Shown piece by piece: positions 28,513 through 37,776 of a stretch of DNA of 46,265 nt. Under the pieces are notes generated by a model. That model worked only from the letters and a program-made list of their open reading frames with translations, was not told the origin of the DNA and made no database searches. This DNA comes from Alphaproteobacteria bacterium (GTDB lineage: Bacteria > Pseudomonadota > Alphaproteobacteria > CALKHQ01). The DNA lies in the NCBI GenBank assembly GCA_041396705.1, contig JAWKYB010000027.1, positions 1 through 46,265 of the forward strand, in the 5' to 3' direction. The stretch's first letter is position 1; every line of letters begins with the position of its first letter. A program made the position numbers and the translations under genes.

Positions 28513-29295
28513 ATGCCGAGCCACTATGATCTGGCCGGCCGCCGGGCCCTGGTGACCGGGGCGGGGGCGGGGATCGGCCGTGCGATCGCGCATGCGCTGG
28601 CCAGGGCCGGCGCGCGCGTCGCCGTCACCGACATGGACGCGGACGCGGCCCAGCGGGTCGCGGGCGAGATCGGCGCGGCCGCCATCGCCGCGCGCATCGA
28701 CGTGACCAGCGCCGCCAGCATCGCCGCCGGCTTCGATGCCGCCGAGGCGGCGTTCGGTGGCATCGACACCGTCTGCGCCAATGCCGGCGTCTCGCGCATG
28801 AAGCGCTTCCTCGACCTGACCGAGGCCGACTGGGCCTTCAACATGGACATCAACGCCAAGGGCGTGTTCCTGACCGACCAGGAGGCGGTGCGACGCATGC
28901 TGAAGGCGGGCGGGCGCGGCGCGATCGTCAACACCGCCTCGCTGGCCGGCAAGGTCGGCGACGCCATCCTGGCCGACTACACCGCCAGCAAGTTCGCCGT
29001 GGTCGGCCTGACCCAGGCGGTGGCCAAGGCGGTGGCCAAGGATGGCATCCGGGTCAACGCCGTCTGCCCCGGCTATGTCCGCACGGCGATGCAGGAGCGC
29101 GAGATCGTCTGGGAGGGCGAGCTCAGGGGCATCGCGCCGGAGGCGGTGCGCCAGGGCTATATCGACGCCACCCCGCTCGGCCGGATCGAGGAGCCGGAGG
29201 ACGTGGCCGATGTGGTCGTGTTCCTGGCCAGCGACGCCGCCCGCTTCATGACCGGCCAGGCCGTCAACGTCACCGGAGGCGTCTACATGGGGTAG
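28513..29295 (+). CDS. Short-chain dehydrogenase/reductase
   Basis: A 260-residue classical SDR. The nucleotide motif T-G-A-G-A-G-I-G is near the N-terminus, N-A-G-V follows, and the catalytic Y-T-A-S-K is present. D-M-D at the end of the second strand suggests NAD(H). A GGAGAGAG lies before the chosen ATG. It precedes a sugar/polyol-type ABC transporter, so a polyol or sugar dehydrogenase is likely, comparable to sorbitol or ribitol dehydrogenases; the substrate is not shown. Confidence 0.88.
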   Translation: MPSHYDLAGRRALVTGAGAGIGRAIAHALARAGARVAVTDMDADAAQRVAGEIGAAAIAARIDVTSAASIAAGFDAAEAAFGGIDTVCANAGVSRMKRFLDLTEADWAFNMDINAKGVFLTDQEAVRRMLKAGGRGAIVNTASLAGKVGDAILADYTASKFAVVGLTQAVAKAVAKDGIRVNAVCPGYVRTAMQEREIVWEGELRGIAPEAVRQGYIDATPLGRIEEPEDVADVVVFLASDAARFMTGQAVNVTGGVYMG

Positions 29296-29317
29296 CGGGC
29301 AAGAGGAACGACCACGC

Positions 29318-29422
29318 CGTCAATGCGCGCAGCGAAGCGACGCGGCAATCACGGGCCGTGGCCTGCGCCGTCTGTGCGGTTGGCCTTGATTGCCGCGCCG
29401 CCGGCTGGCGGCCCGCAACGAC
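29318..29422. repeat. Decayed inverted-repeat element before the permease gene
   Basis: Left arm 29318-29350 begins CGTCAATGCGCGCAGCGAAG and ends CGGCAATC; right arm 29388-29422 begins GATTGCCGCG and ends CAACGACG. The arms are imperfect reverse complements, like the degenerate CGTCATTGCGAGCGCAGCGA-type intergenic repeats known from alphaproteobacteria. A TTG that could start the permease frame lies inside the right arm. Confidence 0.55.
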
Positions 29423-29449
29423 GGCACTCCGGGCTCGGGTCGATTGCGC

Positions 29450-30322
29450 GTGCAGACCGTAGCCCGCCCGCCGGCATCGGCGCGCCGGCCCGATCCCGCC
29501 GTGCGCGCGGCGAAGCGGGCGGTGAAGACGGTCGGGCCGCACCTGATCCTGATCCTGTTCTCGGCCTCGCTGCTGCTGCCGCTCTTGTGGGTGCTGCGCA
29601 CCAGCCTGACCAACAAGCTCAACGCCTACATGATCCCGCCGCAGTGGACCGAGCCGATGGTCGACAACTATGTCGACATCTTCGTCGAGCACCCGTTCGG
29701 CGACTTCTTCCTCAACAGCCTGATCGTCGCGGTCGGCTCCACCGCGATCGCGCTGCCGCTGGCGACGATGCTGGCCTACGCCTTCTGCCGGTTCAACACC
29801 GGCGGGATGGGCCTGCGCATCACCGTGCTGGCCAGCCAGATGCTGCCGCCGGTGATCCTGGTGCTGCCGCTGTTCTCGGTGTTCCTCACCGTCGGCCTGA
29901 TCAACAACCACCTCGGCATCATCCTGGCCCATGTCACCATCAACCTGCCGTTCCTCGGCTGGATGCTGGTCTCGTTCTTCGAGGGCGACGCCCGCCAGGT
30001 GGAGGAGGCGGCACGGGTCGAGGGCGCCACCCGGCTGCAGGCGTTCCTGCTGGTCGCCGTGCCGATGGCCGCGCCCGGCATCGTCGCCGCCGGGCTGCTC
30101 GGCCTGATCCTGTCGTGGAACGAGTTCCTCTATGCGCTGGTGCTGTCCGGCAAGGCGACCGCCACGCTGCCGATCGGCCTGTCGGCGCTTGAGACCCACC
30201 GCGGGGTCGAGATCGCGCTGCTGGCCGCGGCGACGATCTTCTCGATCACGCCGGTGTTCGTGCTGCTGCCGTTCCTGAAGAAGTACCTGATCAAGGGCCT
30301 GGCCCTTGGGGCGGTGAAATAG
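29450..30322 (+). CDS. Sugar/polyol ABC transporter permease (MalG type)
   Basis: A 290-residue inner-membrane permease with six membrane helices and the transporter coupling loop E-A-A-R-V-E-G-A-T-R-L-Q-A-F-L-L-V-A-V-P. The end L-K-K-Y-L-I-K-G-L-A-L-G-A-V-K is typical of MalG/SmoG-like permeases. The GTG at 29450 was preferred to a TTG at 29390 because the latter lies in a repeat arm. It pairs with the MalF-type permease encoded after the binding protein. Confidence 0.88.
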   Translation: MQTVARPPASARRPDPAVRAAKRAVKTVGPHLILILFSASLLLPLLWVLRTSLTNKLNAYMIPPQWTEPMVDNYVDIFVEHPFGDFFLNSLIVAVGSTAIALPLATMLAYAFCRFNTGGMGLRITVLASQMLPPVILVLPLFSVFLTVGLINNHLGIILAHVTINLPFLGWMLVSFFEGDARQVEEAARVEGATRLQAFLLVAVPMAAPGIVAAGLLGLILSWNEFLYALVLSGKATATLPIGLSALETHRGVEIALLAAATIFSITPVFVLLPFLKKYLIKGLALGAVK

Positions 30323-30380
30323 GGCGTATCGCGCGCGGCGCCCGTCCGACCAGCGCGCAGCGAAGGGGGAGAGACCGACA

Positions 30381-31646
30381 ATGCGAACCAAGACACTGCT
30401 GATGGCTTCGGCGATGCTGGCGACGCCGGCGCTGGCGCATGCCGAGACGATCTCGATCCTGATGGAGAGCGTGCCCGACACGCGCTTCATCCAGGAGGTG
30501 GTGCCGCAATTCACCGAGGCGACCGGCATCGAGGTCGAGATCGAGGTGGTGAACTATGCCGAGATGCACCCCAAGCTGGTGCCCCAGCTGGTCGCGCCCG
30601 AGGGCAGCTACGACGTGATCGTGGTCGATTTCTACTGGGTCGGCGAGTTCACCAAGGCCGGCTGGCTGCAGCCGCTGGACGACCGCATCGCCGCGGCCGG
30701 CATGGACACCTCGGTCTATGTGCCGTCGCTGATGGACCTGGTCGGCCGGGTCGACGGCGTCACCTACATGCTGCCGTTCTACAACTACGCCATGGGCCTG
30801 ACCTACCGGCAGGACCTGATCGACGACCCGGACAACCAGGCCGCGTTCCAGGCCGAATACGGCATGCCGCTGCAGGTGCCGACCAGCTGGCAGGAATACA
30901 AGGACCAGGTCGCGTTCTTCACCGACAAGGACGCCGGCTTCTACGGCGTGGTCAACCAGGGCCTGCGGCCGGACCCGATCGCGATGGAGTGGTCGAACTA
31001 CCTGTTCGCCAACGGCGGCCGGTTCTACGACGACAACTGGAACCCGACGCTGACCACGCCGGAGGCGGTGCAGGCGCTCGAGGACTACAAGATGATGATC
31101 GAGCAGTTCGGTCCGGTCGGCGCCGCCAGCTTCGGCTTCGACGAGGCGTTCAACGTTGCCGCCCAGGGTCAGGCCTACAGCTATCTGACCTACAACATGT
31201 TCCGCACCGCCTATGACGATCCCGACCAGTCGGCGGTGGTCGGCAAGATGGAGCTGGCGCCGGTGCCGAACGGCGGGCTGAACGGCGCCTGGGGCTGGGC
31301 GATCCCGGTGTCGAGCCCCGACCCGGAGGCGGCCTGGCAGTTCCTGCAGTGGGTGGAATCCTTCGACGTGGCCAAGCAGCGCGCCATGCTCGGCGGCTCG
31401 CCGACCCGCTTCGACGTGTTCGACGATGCCGAGCTGAACGCGACGTACCCCTACTACCCGGCGCTGCGCGCGCTGCTGGACACCAGCCACAACTTCCCGG
31501 TGTTCACCTACACGCCCGAACTGGTCGACATCATGGGCCGCGAGCTTTCGCTGGCGGTGGTCGGCGACAAGACCGCCGAGGAGGCGCTGGCGACGATCCA
31601 GGAGGAGTTCACCGAGCTGGCCCGTCGCGACGGCAAGATCCAGTAA
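30381..31646 (+). CDS. Sugar/polyol ABC transporter substrate-binding protein
   Basis: A 421-residue periplasmic binding protein. The signal peptide M-R-T-K-T-L-L-M-A-S...A-H-A has a likely cut after residue 21. The mature part shows Y-D-V-I-V-V-D-F-Y-W-V-G-E-F and G-G-L-N-G-A-W-G-W-A-I-P-V, typical of carbohydrate (SBP type 1) binding proteins. A GGGGGAGA precedes the ATG. The many aromatic residues in the pocket region fit a sugar or polyol ligand; the exact ligand is unknown. Confidence 0.9.
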   Translation: MRTKTLLMASAMLATPALAHAETISILMESVPDTRFIQEVVPQFTEATGIEVEIEVVNYAEMHPKLVPQLVAPEGSYDVIVVDFYWVGEFTKAGWLQPLDDRIAAAGMDTSVYVPSLMDLVGRVDGVTYMLPFYNYAMGLTYRQDLIDDPDNQAAFQAEYGMPLQVPTSWQEYKDQVAFFTDKDAGFYGVVNQGLRPDPIAMEWSNYLFANGGRFYDDNWNPTLTTPEAVQALEDYKMMIEQFGPVGAASFGFDEAFNVAAQGQAYSYLTYNMFRTAYDDPDQSAVVGKMELAPVPNGGLNGAWGWAIPVSSPDPEAAWQFLQWVESFDVAKQRAMLGGSPTRFDVFDDAELNATYPYYPALRALLDTSHNFPVFTYTPELVDIMGRELSLAVVGDKTAEEALATIQEEFTELARRDGKIQ

Positions 31647-31693
31647 GGGCGCGGTATCGCCCGAACCGGTCTCGACAGGTGCCAACCCCTCCG

Positions 31694-31819
31694 TCGTCAT
31701 GGTCGGGCGCGTTCCGACCGTCCACGCCTGCACGCCGCGCGGGACCCGCGCGGACGGCGCCCGTGCGCCTGCGGGTGCCGGGCGGCGCGGATGCCCGGGA
31801 CAAGCCCGGGCATGACGGC
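31694..31819. repeat. Inverted-repeat element inside the sugar ABC operon
   Basis: The left end CGTCATGGTCGGGCGCG and the right end GATGCCCGGGACAAGCCCGG plus GCATGACG are degenerate ends of the common CGTCATGCCCGGGCTTG-type intergenic repeat. The element fills the 205-base gap between the binding-protein and second permease genes. It may form a hairpin that lowers expression of the genes after the binding protein. Confidence 0.6.
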
Positions 31820-31851
31820 GGGGGAATGGGCGCCAGGGCCTGCTGACCGCG

Positions 31852-32745
31852 ATGGCGCCGTCCCTGTTCGCCCCGACCCTCGCCGCGCGCGACCGGCGCT
31901 TCGGCTATGGCATGGCGGCGCCGGCGGTGCTGGTGCTGGCGGCGATCATCCTGGCGCCGGTGGCGCTGGCGCTGGCGACCAGCCTGTTCGACTACACCAT
32001 GATGAACATGACCTTCGACACGTTCATCTGGTTCGACAACTTCGCCAGCGCCATCGACAACGCGGAGTTCGCCAACGCCATGCTGGTCACCACCTTCTTC
32101 GTGGTGGCGGTGGTGGCGCTGGAGTTCGTCATCGGCTTCGTCGTCGCGCTGATGCTGTCGACCGTGAAGCGCGGCAAGAACGTCTACTACCTGATCCTGC
32201 TGATCCCGCTGCTGATCAACCCGGTGGTGGTCGGGCTGATCTGGCGCATGCTGCTGCACCCGACGCTGGGCATCGTCAACTGGCTGCTCGGCGGGCTCGG
32301 CATTCCCGACGTGGACTGGCTGGGCCAGCCGACCAACGCGTTCTGGACCGTGGTGCTGGTCGACATCTGGCACCAGGTCTCGTTCATGGCGGTGCTGCTG
32401 ACCGCCGGCCTGTCGGCGCTGCCGACCGAGCCGTTCGAGGCGGCGCGCGCCGAGGGCGCCGGCACGCTGCAGACCTTCTGGTTCATCACCCTGCCGCTGA
32501 TGCGGCCGGTGATCGCGGTGACGCTGCTGATCCGGCTGATCTTCGCGATCAAGACCTACGACCTGATCTACATCATGACCCGCGGCGGGCCCGGCGACGC
32601 GACCGACCTGATCAGCTACTACATCTACCGCTCCGCCTTCGCCCGCCTCAACCTGGGCGAGGCCGCGGCGATGGCGCTGATCCTGATGGTCATCGTGATC
32701 GTGCTGACCCTCGGCCTGTTCCGCGCGATGCGGGAGCGGACCTGA
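31852..32745 (+). CDS. Sugar/polyol ABC transporter permease (MalF type)
   Basis: A 297-residue permease with six membrane helices and the coupling motif E-A-A-R-A-E-G-A-G-T-L-Q-T-F-W-F-I-T-L-P. N-terminal A-A-P-A-V-L-V-L-A-A-I-I-L-A-P and the N-P-V-V-V-G-L-I-W-R-M-L block place it with MalF/SmoF. It ends 87 bases before the ATPase gene. Confidence 0.9.
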   Translation: MAPSLFAPTLAARDRRFGYGMAAPAVLVLAAIILAPVALALATSLFDYTMMNMTFDTFIWFDNFASAIDNAEFANAMLVTTFFVVAVVALEFVIGFVVALMLSTVKRGKNVYYLILLIPLLINPVVVGLIWRMLLHPTLGIVNWLLGGLGIPDVDWLGQPTNAFWTVVLVDIWHQVSFMAVLLTAGLSALPTEPFEAARAEGAGTLQTFWFITLPLMRPVIAVTLLIRLIFAIKTYDLIYIMTRGGPGDATDLISYYIYRSAFARLNLGEAAAMALILMVIVIVLTLGLFRAMRERT

Positions 32746-32832
32746 CCATGCCGGCGCAAACACCCTTCGCCCGCCCGCTTGGTTGCGGATGGCGCATCCG
32801 GCGCGGCTGCCAGGTCGGGAGGCACGGCTGAG

Positions 32833-33960
32833 ATGGCGGCGATCAGCCTGCAACGCGTGTCGAAGGTGTTCGCCGGCGGCGTGACGGCGGTGGACGCCGT
32901 CGACCTGGAGATCGCCGACGGCGAGTTCATGGTGCTGCTGGGCCCGTCCGGCTGCGGCAAGTCGACCACCCTGCGGATGATCGCCGGGCTGGAGACCATC
33001 TCCTCCGGCGACATGCTGATCGACGGCGAGCGGGTCAACGAGACGGACCCGCGCGACCGCGACCTCGCCATCGTGTTCCAGAACTACGCGCTCTATCCGC
33101 ACATGAACGTGGCGCGCAACCTGGGATTCGGGCTCAGGCTGCGCGGCACCCCGCCGGCGGAGATCGCGCGCCGGGTGCAGGCGACGGCGGCGATGCTGGG
33201 CATCGAGGACCTGCTGCGGCGCAAGCCCGGCGCGCTGTCCGGCGGCCAGCGCCAGCGGGTGGCGCTGGGCCGGGCGCTGATCCGCGAGCCGCGCGGCTTC
33301 CTGCTCGACGAGCCGCTCAGCAATCTCGACGCCCAGCTGCGCACCGCCATGCGGCTGGAACTGGTCAAGCTGCACCGCCAGCTCGGCACCACCATCGTCC
33401 ACGTCACCCACGACCAGCTCGAGGCGATGACGATGGGCCAGCGCATCTGCATCATGCACCAGGGCCGGGTGGTGCAGGTCGGCCCGCCGCGCGAGGTCTA
33501 TCGCAACCCGGCCAACGTCTTCGTCGCCGGCTTCCTGGCCAGCCCGCCGATGAACCTGCTGCCGGCGCGGCTGGTCGCAGCACCCGGCGACGGCCTGGCG
33601 GTGGAGGCGGGTACCGCGCGCCTGCCGCTGCCGGCGGAATTCGCCGCGGCCTACGCGCCCTATCGCGACCGTGCTGTGGTGCTCGGCATCCGGCCGGAGG
33701 ACCTGGACGAGGCCGCGCCTGGCAGCCCGGCGGTGCTGCAGGTCACTGCCAGCGCGGCGGAAATGGTCGGCCCGGAGGTGATCCTGGTCGGCGCGCCGCT
33801 GGGCTATCCCGACCGCGAGGTCTCCGCCCGGCTCGGCCGCGCCTTCCACGCCGATCCCGGCCAGGCCGTGCGCCTGGCCGTCGACATGCGCCAGGTCCAC
33901 CTGTTCGACCCCGACACCACCGCGGCGATCCCGCGGCCGGACCTGGGGTTCGAGACGTAG
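32833..33960 (+). CDS. Sugar ABC transporter ATPase (UgpC/MalK/SmoK family)
   Basis: A 375-residue ATPase. Walker A is G37-P-S-G-C-G-K43-S-T, the signature L-S-G-G-Q-R-Q-R-V-A-L-G-R-A-L, Walker B L-L-D-E-P-L-S-N-L-D. A C-terminal TOBE-type regulatory domain (about 240-375) is present. The start 32833 has GGGAGG 9 bases upstream; an earlier start at 32779 would add an unrelated leader. Last gene of the transporter unit. Confidence 0.92.
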   Translation: MAAISLQRVSKVFAGGVTAVDAVDLEIADGEFMVLLGPSGCGKSTTLRMIAGLETISSGDMLIDGERVNETDPRDRDLAIVFQNYALYPHMNVARNLGFGLRLRGTPPAEIARRVQATAAMLGIEDLLRRKPGALSGGQRQRVALGRALIREPRGFLLDEPLSNLDAQLRTAMRLELVKLHRQLGTTIVHVTHDQLEAMTMGQRICIMHQGRVVQVGPPREVYRNPANVFVAGFLASPPMNLLPARLVAAPGDGLAVEAGTARLPLPAEFAAAYAPYRDRAVVLGIRPEDLDEAAPGSPAVLQVTASAAEMVGPEVILVGAPLGYPDREVSARLGRAFHADPGQAVRLAVDMRQVHLFDPDTTAAIPRPDLGFET

Positions 33961-34070
33961 GCCGCGCATTCTCCCTCACGCGCCGCGGGCGGGGTGGGAG
34001 AGGCGGGAGGGAGTGGGCGCGGTCGGGCCGCTCGGCAAGTACCGAATGCATGGTGAGGGAGGACGCAAGC

Positions 34071-34610
34071 ATGGCTGAGGGACACCGGCTGAAGGCCGGC
34101 TTCACCGGGGCGGACCATGTCGGCCTGACGGTTCCGAACCTGGAACAGGCGGTTGCGTGGTTCCAGCGGGTGCTGGGCGCGGAGCCGGTCGCCTGGACCG
34201 CGCCGTTCGGCGACGCCGGCGACCTGATGGTGCGCCGGTTCAAGACCCACCCGCGCGCGACCGTGAAGGTCTGCATCATGCGCTGCGGCATGGGCTCCAA
34301 CATCGAGCTGCTGGAATGGACCGCGCCGGAGCAGAAGCGGCAGATGCCGCAGACCTGCGATCACGGTGCGGCCCATGTCGCCTTTCATGTCGAGGACATC
34401 CACGCCGCGGTCCGCCACCTGCGCGCCGAGGGCGTCGAGGTGCTGGACGAGCCGATGCACATCGCCGACGGCGACCTGGCCGGCCTGTGGTGGGTCTATT
34501 TCCTGACGCCCTGGGGCAACTTCATGGAGCTGTACCACTACCCGCAGGGGATGGGCTACGAGGCCAGGGGCGGGGTCAGGATGTGGTCGCCGACCCGGCC
34601 GGCGGCGTGA
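34071..34610 (+). CDS. VOC (glyoxalase/dioxygenase superfamily) protein
   Basis: A 179-residue protein of two beta-alpha-beta-beta-beta modules. The first starts A-D-H-V-G-L-T-V-P-N-L-E-Q-A-V-A-W-F, the second A-A-H-V-A-F-H-V-E-D-I-H-A-A-V. Metal-ligand candidates are the H of D-H-V, the H of A-H-V-A-F and E of F-M-E-L-Y. Members include lactoylglutathione lyases, extradiol dioxygenases and epimerases, so no substrate is assigned. A GGGAGG 8 bases upstream fixes the ATG. Confidence 0.85.
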   Translation: MAEGHRLKAGFTGADHVGLTVPNLEQAVAWFQRVLGAEPVAWTAPFGDAGDLMVRRFKTHPRATVKVCIMRCGMGSNIELLEWTAPEQKRQMPQTCDHGAAHVAFHVEDIHAAVRHLRAEGVEVLDEPMHIADGDLAGLWWVYFLTPWGNFMELYHYPQGMGYEARGGVRMWSPTRPAA

Positions 34611-34625
34611 ATATCCGAGGGCGCC

Positions 34626-34639
34626 GCGCGGCTCCGCGC
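34626..34639. terminator. GC-rich hairpin between convergent genes
   Basis: GCGCGG-CT-CCGCGC is a perfect short dyad in the 54 bases between the VOC stop and the stop of the minus-strand ATPase gene. No T-run on either side. It could serve as a bidirectional transcript end, but GC-rich DNA makes such dyads by chance. Confidence 0.3.
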
Positions 34640-34664
34640 CGGGTCGGCGCCGAGACCGGCCGCG

Positions 34665-35441
34665 CTACTCTGCCGTTGGGACGTTGAACTCGCGAAAGAC
34701 GTTCAGGAATTGGCTGAATCGCTCCGTCTGCGGCCTGACCAGGATCTCAGACGGCTTGCCGTGCTCGAGGATCCTGCCATCGTTGAGGAAGATGACCCGG
34801 TCGGCGACCGAATAGGCGAAGCCGATTTCGTGGGTGACGACGACCATCGTCATCCCGTCTTCGGCCAGGCCGCGCATCACCTTGAGCACCTCGCCCACCA
34901 GTTCGGGGTCGAGCGATGACGTCGCCTCGTCGAATAGCATGACCTTCGGGTTCATCGCCAATGCGCGGGCGATGGCGACGCGCTGCTGCTGGCCCCCGGA
35001 AAGCCGGATCGGATGCACGTCTTCGCGGCCTTCCAGCCCGACCCGCGCCAGCAGGCCCATGGCCAGCGCCTTGGCGTCCTGGGCCGACATGCCCAGGACC
35101 TGACGCGGCGCCTCCATGACATTCTGGATCGCCGTCATGTGCGGGAACAGGTTGAACTGCTGAAAGACCATGCCGACCTTGCGCCGCAGGGCCAGCAGGT
35201 TGCGTTCGGTGATCCTGTAGGGGACCTTGCCTTCGTCCGGGCGTTCGCCTTCGATCTCGATGTGGCCGGCGCTGGGCATCTCCATGTGGTTGATGCAACG
35301 CAGCAGCGTCGACTTGCCGGAGCCGCTGGACCCGAGCACCACGATCACTTCGCCCTCGTGCACGTCGAGATCGATGCCCTTCAGCACTTCGTGGTCGCCG
35401 AAACGCTTGTGCAGGCCGACAATCCGGAGGATCGGCGCCAT
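34665..35441 (-). CDS. Polar amino-acid ABC transporter ATPase (GlnQ/HisP type)
   Basis: A 258-residue ATPase. Walker A G37-S-S-G-S-G-K-S-T, Q-loop V-F-Q-Q-F-N-L-F-P-H-M-T, signature L-S-G-G-Q-Q-Q-R-V-A-I-A-R-A-L-A and Walker B V-M-L-F-D-E-A-T-S-S-L-D-P-E-L-V. This last block is typical of polar amino-acid uptake. It starts 3 bases after the upstream permease stop and ends the operon. Confidence 0.93.
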   Translation of the reverse strand: MAPILRIVGLHKRFGDHEVLKGIDLDVHEGEVIVVLGSSGSGKSTLLRCINHMEMPSAGHIEIEGERPDEGKVPYRITERNLLALRRKVGMVFQQFNLFPHMTAIQNVMEAPRQVLGMSAQDAKALAMGLLARVGLEGREDVHPIRLSGGQQQRVAIARALAMNPKVMLFDEATSSLDPELVGEVLKVMRGLAEDGMTMVVVTHEIGFAYSVADRVIFLNDGRILEHGKPSEILVRPQTERFSQFLNVFREFNVPTAE

Positions 35442-35444
35442 CGC

Positions 35445-36101
35445 TCAGAATCTCGCGTCGACTTCGAAGCGTGCGATAAGCCGGGTCAGCGGATAGAGCA
35501 CGACGAAGAACAGCACGGCGACGGCGGTGAAGGCCTCGATCGGGTTGAACCGGATCGAGCTCAACAGGCGCGCCTCGTACAACAGCTCCGCATAGGAAAT
35601 GGTGGCCGCCAGCGAGGTCATCTTGGCCAGTTCGATCGCCCGGTTCGAAAAGGCTGGCATCATGCGCCGGATCGCCTGCGGCAGGATGATGCGGCGCATG
35701 ATCCTGTTGTAGGGCATGCCCAGCGACCGCGCGGCCTCCCACTGGCCCTTGTGGATCGACTGGATGCCCGCCCGGAAAATCTCGGCCGCGTTCGCCGACC
35801 CGTTGGCCGACAGGGCCAACGTGGCCGCAACATAGGCCGGGATGGAGAAACCCACCAGCACCGGCAGCGCGAAAAAGAACCACATCATCTGGACCAGCAC
35901 GGGCGTGTTCCGGAACAGCTCGACCCAGACGGTGGCCGGCCACCTGAACAGCCGATTGGAACTGTAGCGCCCGAAGCCGATCGCCATGCCCAGGACCAGG
36001 CCGATGGCAACCGAGCTCGCATAGAGCAGCAGGGTGTGCTGCAACCCGGACCACAGGAAGCCGGGGTTGTCCAGGATGTACTGGAAGTTGAACTCATACA
36101 T
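35445..36101 (-). CDS. Polar amino-acid ABC transporter permease 1
   Basis: A 218-residue HisMQ-type permease with four to five membrane helices. The family block W-V-E-L-F-R-N-T-P-V-L-V-Q and coupling loop E-A-A-R-S-L-G-M-P-Y-N-R-I-M-R-R-I-I-L are present. It partners with permease 2, 22 bases upstream. Confidence 0.92.
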   Translation of the reverse strand: MYEFNFQYILDNPGFLWSGLQHTLLLYASSVAIGLVLGMAIGFGRYSSNRLFRWPATVWVELFRNTPVLVQMMWFFFALPVLVGFSIPAYVAATLALSANGSANAAEIFRAGIQSIHKGQWEAARSLGMPYNRIMRRIILPQAIRRMMPAFSNRAIELAKMTSLAATISYAELLYEARLLSSIRFNPIEAFTAVAVLFFVVLYPLTRLIARFEVDARF

Positions 36102-36123
36102 CCGGCCTGCGTCCCCCTACCGG

Positions 36124-36804
36124 CTAGGCCACGGTGGCGATGCCGCTGCGCGCCATCCGCAGTTCGAGCAGCCTTACCGCGATGCTGCCGGGCAGAATGA
36201 CCGCGAGGTACAGGGCCGCGGCCACGGTGAAGGTCTCGAGCGGACGGAAGATCTCCTGTGACACCTGCGTCGCCCGGAACAGCAGGTCGGCATAAGACAC
36301 GGCGCTGACCAGCGAGGTCGTCTTCAGCAGTTCGATGGCGCGCTCGAGCAGGGTCGGGGTCATCCGGCCGATGGCCTGCGGCAGGATGATCCGGCGCATC
36401 ATGGTAGCCTTGGGCATGGCCAGGGCGCGCGCGGCTTCCCACTGCCCCTTCTCGATGGAAATGATGCCGCCGCGGATGACCTCGGCGAAGAAGGCGGACG
36501 ACTGGATCGAAAGCGTCACGCAGGCGGCGATGAACGGCGTCATGCGCACATCGATCAGGATCGGCAGCGCGAAGAACACCCACATCAACTGCACCAGCGG
36601 CGGGACGATGCGCAGGAAGTCGATGACGAAGCCAACCGGGGCGGAGACAAGACGGTGCCTGTTGAGCCGCAGCAGCGCGATCAGCAGTCCCAGCGCCAGG
36701 CCGAAGACCAGGCAAATGCCGGTGACCAGCAAGGTATTGCCCAGTCCGGCAAGCAGCACGTCGAAATTGCGGAAGACGGGGCCGAATTTCCAGTCGTAAC
36801 CCAT
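36124..36804 (-). CDS. Polar amino-acid ABC transporter permease 2
   Basis: A 226-residue HisMQ-type permease. V-I-D-F-L-R-I-V-P-P-L-V-Q replaces the more common E-x-x-R-N-T-P block, and the coupling loop is E-A-A-R-A-L-A-M-P-K-A-T-M-M-R-R-I-I-L. With permease 1 it forms the membrane channel. It follows the binding-protein gene by 63 bases. Confidence 0.92.
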   Translation of the reverse strand: MGYDWKFGPVFRNFDVLLAGLGNTLLVTGICLVFGLALGLLIALLRLNRHRLVSAPVGFVIDFLRIVPPLVQLMWVFFALPILIDVRMTPFIAACVTLSIQSSAFFAEVIRGGIISIEKGQWEAARALAMPKATMMRRIILPQAIGRMTPTLLERAIELLKTTSLVSAVSYADLLFRATQVSQEIFRPLETFTVAAALYLAVILPGSIAVRLLELRMARSGIATVA

Positions 36805-36867
36805 CGGACCAGCTTGAGCGTCGCGGTTGGGAAGCGCCGCGCCGTGGCGCGGCGCCTCACGTGGCGG

Positions 36868-37698
36868 CTAGCGCCAGAGCTCGCGCTGGATCGGCGGAAC
36901 GCTGTCCGGATCGACGCCGAGCGTGTCCAGCGTGTCCTCGAACCAGCCTTGGGTCCGGCCGGTGTTGTAGTAGTAGGCGATTGCCGTGTTCACCCAGTCG
37001 CGGAAGGCCTTGTCGGCCATCGGGCGCACGCCGACGCTGGACGCGGATGCGAAGACCGGCGTGGGCAGCGTGATCTCGCCATAACCGAGCTGCTGGCGGA
37101 ACGAGATCAGCGCGGGGTGGAACATCGCCACCAGATCGGTGCGACCGGACTGGAAGGCGGCGACGGCTTCCGGCAGGCCGGCGAAACGCTGGATCTCCGC
37201 GTTCGGCATGGTGTCGGAGATGAAGCTGTCGATGGCGGAGCCCTGCGCCACGGCGATGCTGACGTCGGGGTTGTTCAAGGCTTCCCAGCTCGTCACCGCC
37301 ATGTCCTCGTTATGCATGACGGCCATGGCGTAGTAGATCGACGGCGCCGTCGGGAAGTCGACGGCGAGTGCCCGCTGCGGCGTGGCGTCGAGAATGAACA
37401 TCAGGTCCATCTGGTCGGCCTGCAGTGCCGCGACGGCGTTGCCCCAGGTCGTCTCCACGAACGCGAGGTCGACACCGAGATCCTCGCTCATCTGCCTGCC
37501 GATGCTGACGCCGACGCCGGTCCACTCGGCGTCGCTGGACGTCTTGAAGAACCACGGCGGCGACTGCGCGACGCCGATGCGAAGCACGCCGCTGTCGATC
37601 ACCTGTTCCAGGCTGTCCTGCGCGTTGGCCGCGGTCACGGGCAACGCTGCGAGCATGGCGGCCGCCGCCGTTGCCCTCGCCGTCTTGAACAGTTTCAT
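36868..37698 (-). CDS. Amino-acid ABC transporter substrate-binding protein
   Basis: A 276-residue SBP type 3. The signal peptide ends A-A-N-A at about residue 26. The mature start G-V-L-R-I-G-V-A-Q-S-P-P-W-F and the region W-G-N-A-V-A-A-L-Q-A-D-Q-M-D-L-M are typical. A perfect AGGAGG sits 8 bases before the ATG. The usual ligand arginine in this family (R in the T-x-x-R block) appears at T-P-Q-R-A-L-A. The ligand is probably an amino acid or related zwitterion; identity unknown. Confidence 0.9.
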   Translation of the reverse strand: MKLFKTARATAAAAMLAALPVTAANAQDSLEQVIDSGVLRIGVAQSPPWFFKTSSDAEWTGVGVSIGRQMSEDLGVDLAFVETTWGNAVAALQADQMDLMFILDATPQRALAVDFPTAPSIYYAMAVMHNEDMAVTSWEALNNPDVSIAVAQGSAIDSFISDTMPNAEIQRFAGLPEAVAAFQSGRTDLVAMFHPALISFRQQLGYGEITLPTPVFASASSVGVRPMADKAFRDWVNTAIAYYYNTGRTQGWFEDTLDTLGVDPDSVPPIQRELWR

Positions 37699-37776
37699 GA
37701 TCAGCCTCCTGTCATTGCTTTTGCGGATATTGCATGCAGTGCTTCCGCCTTGACGGCATGTTCTTCTTGGTCGCGC

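Noticed and set aside
29390..29449. TTG start giving a permease 20 residues longer
   Set aside because: The codon lies inside a repeat arm and the added residues are not permease-like; GTG 29450 is more credible.
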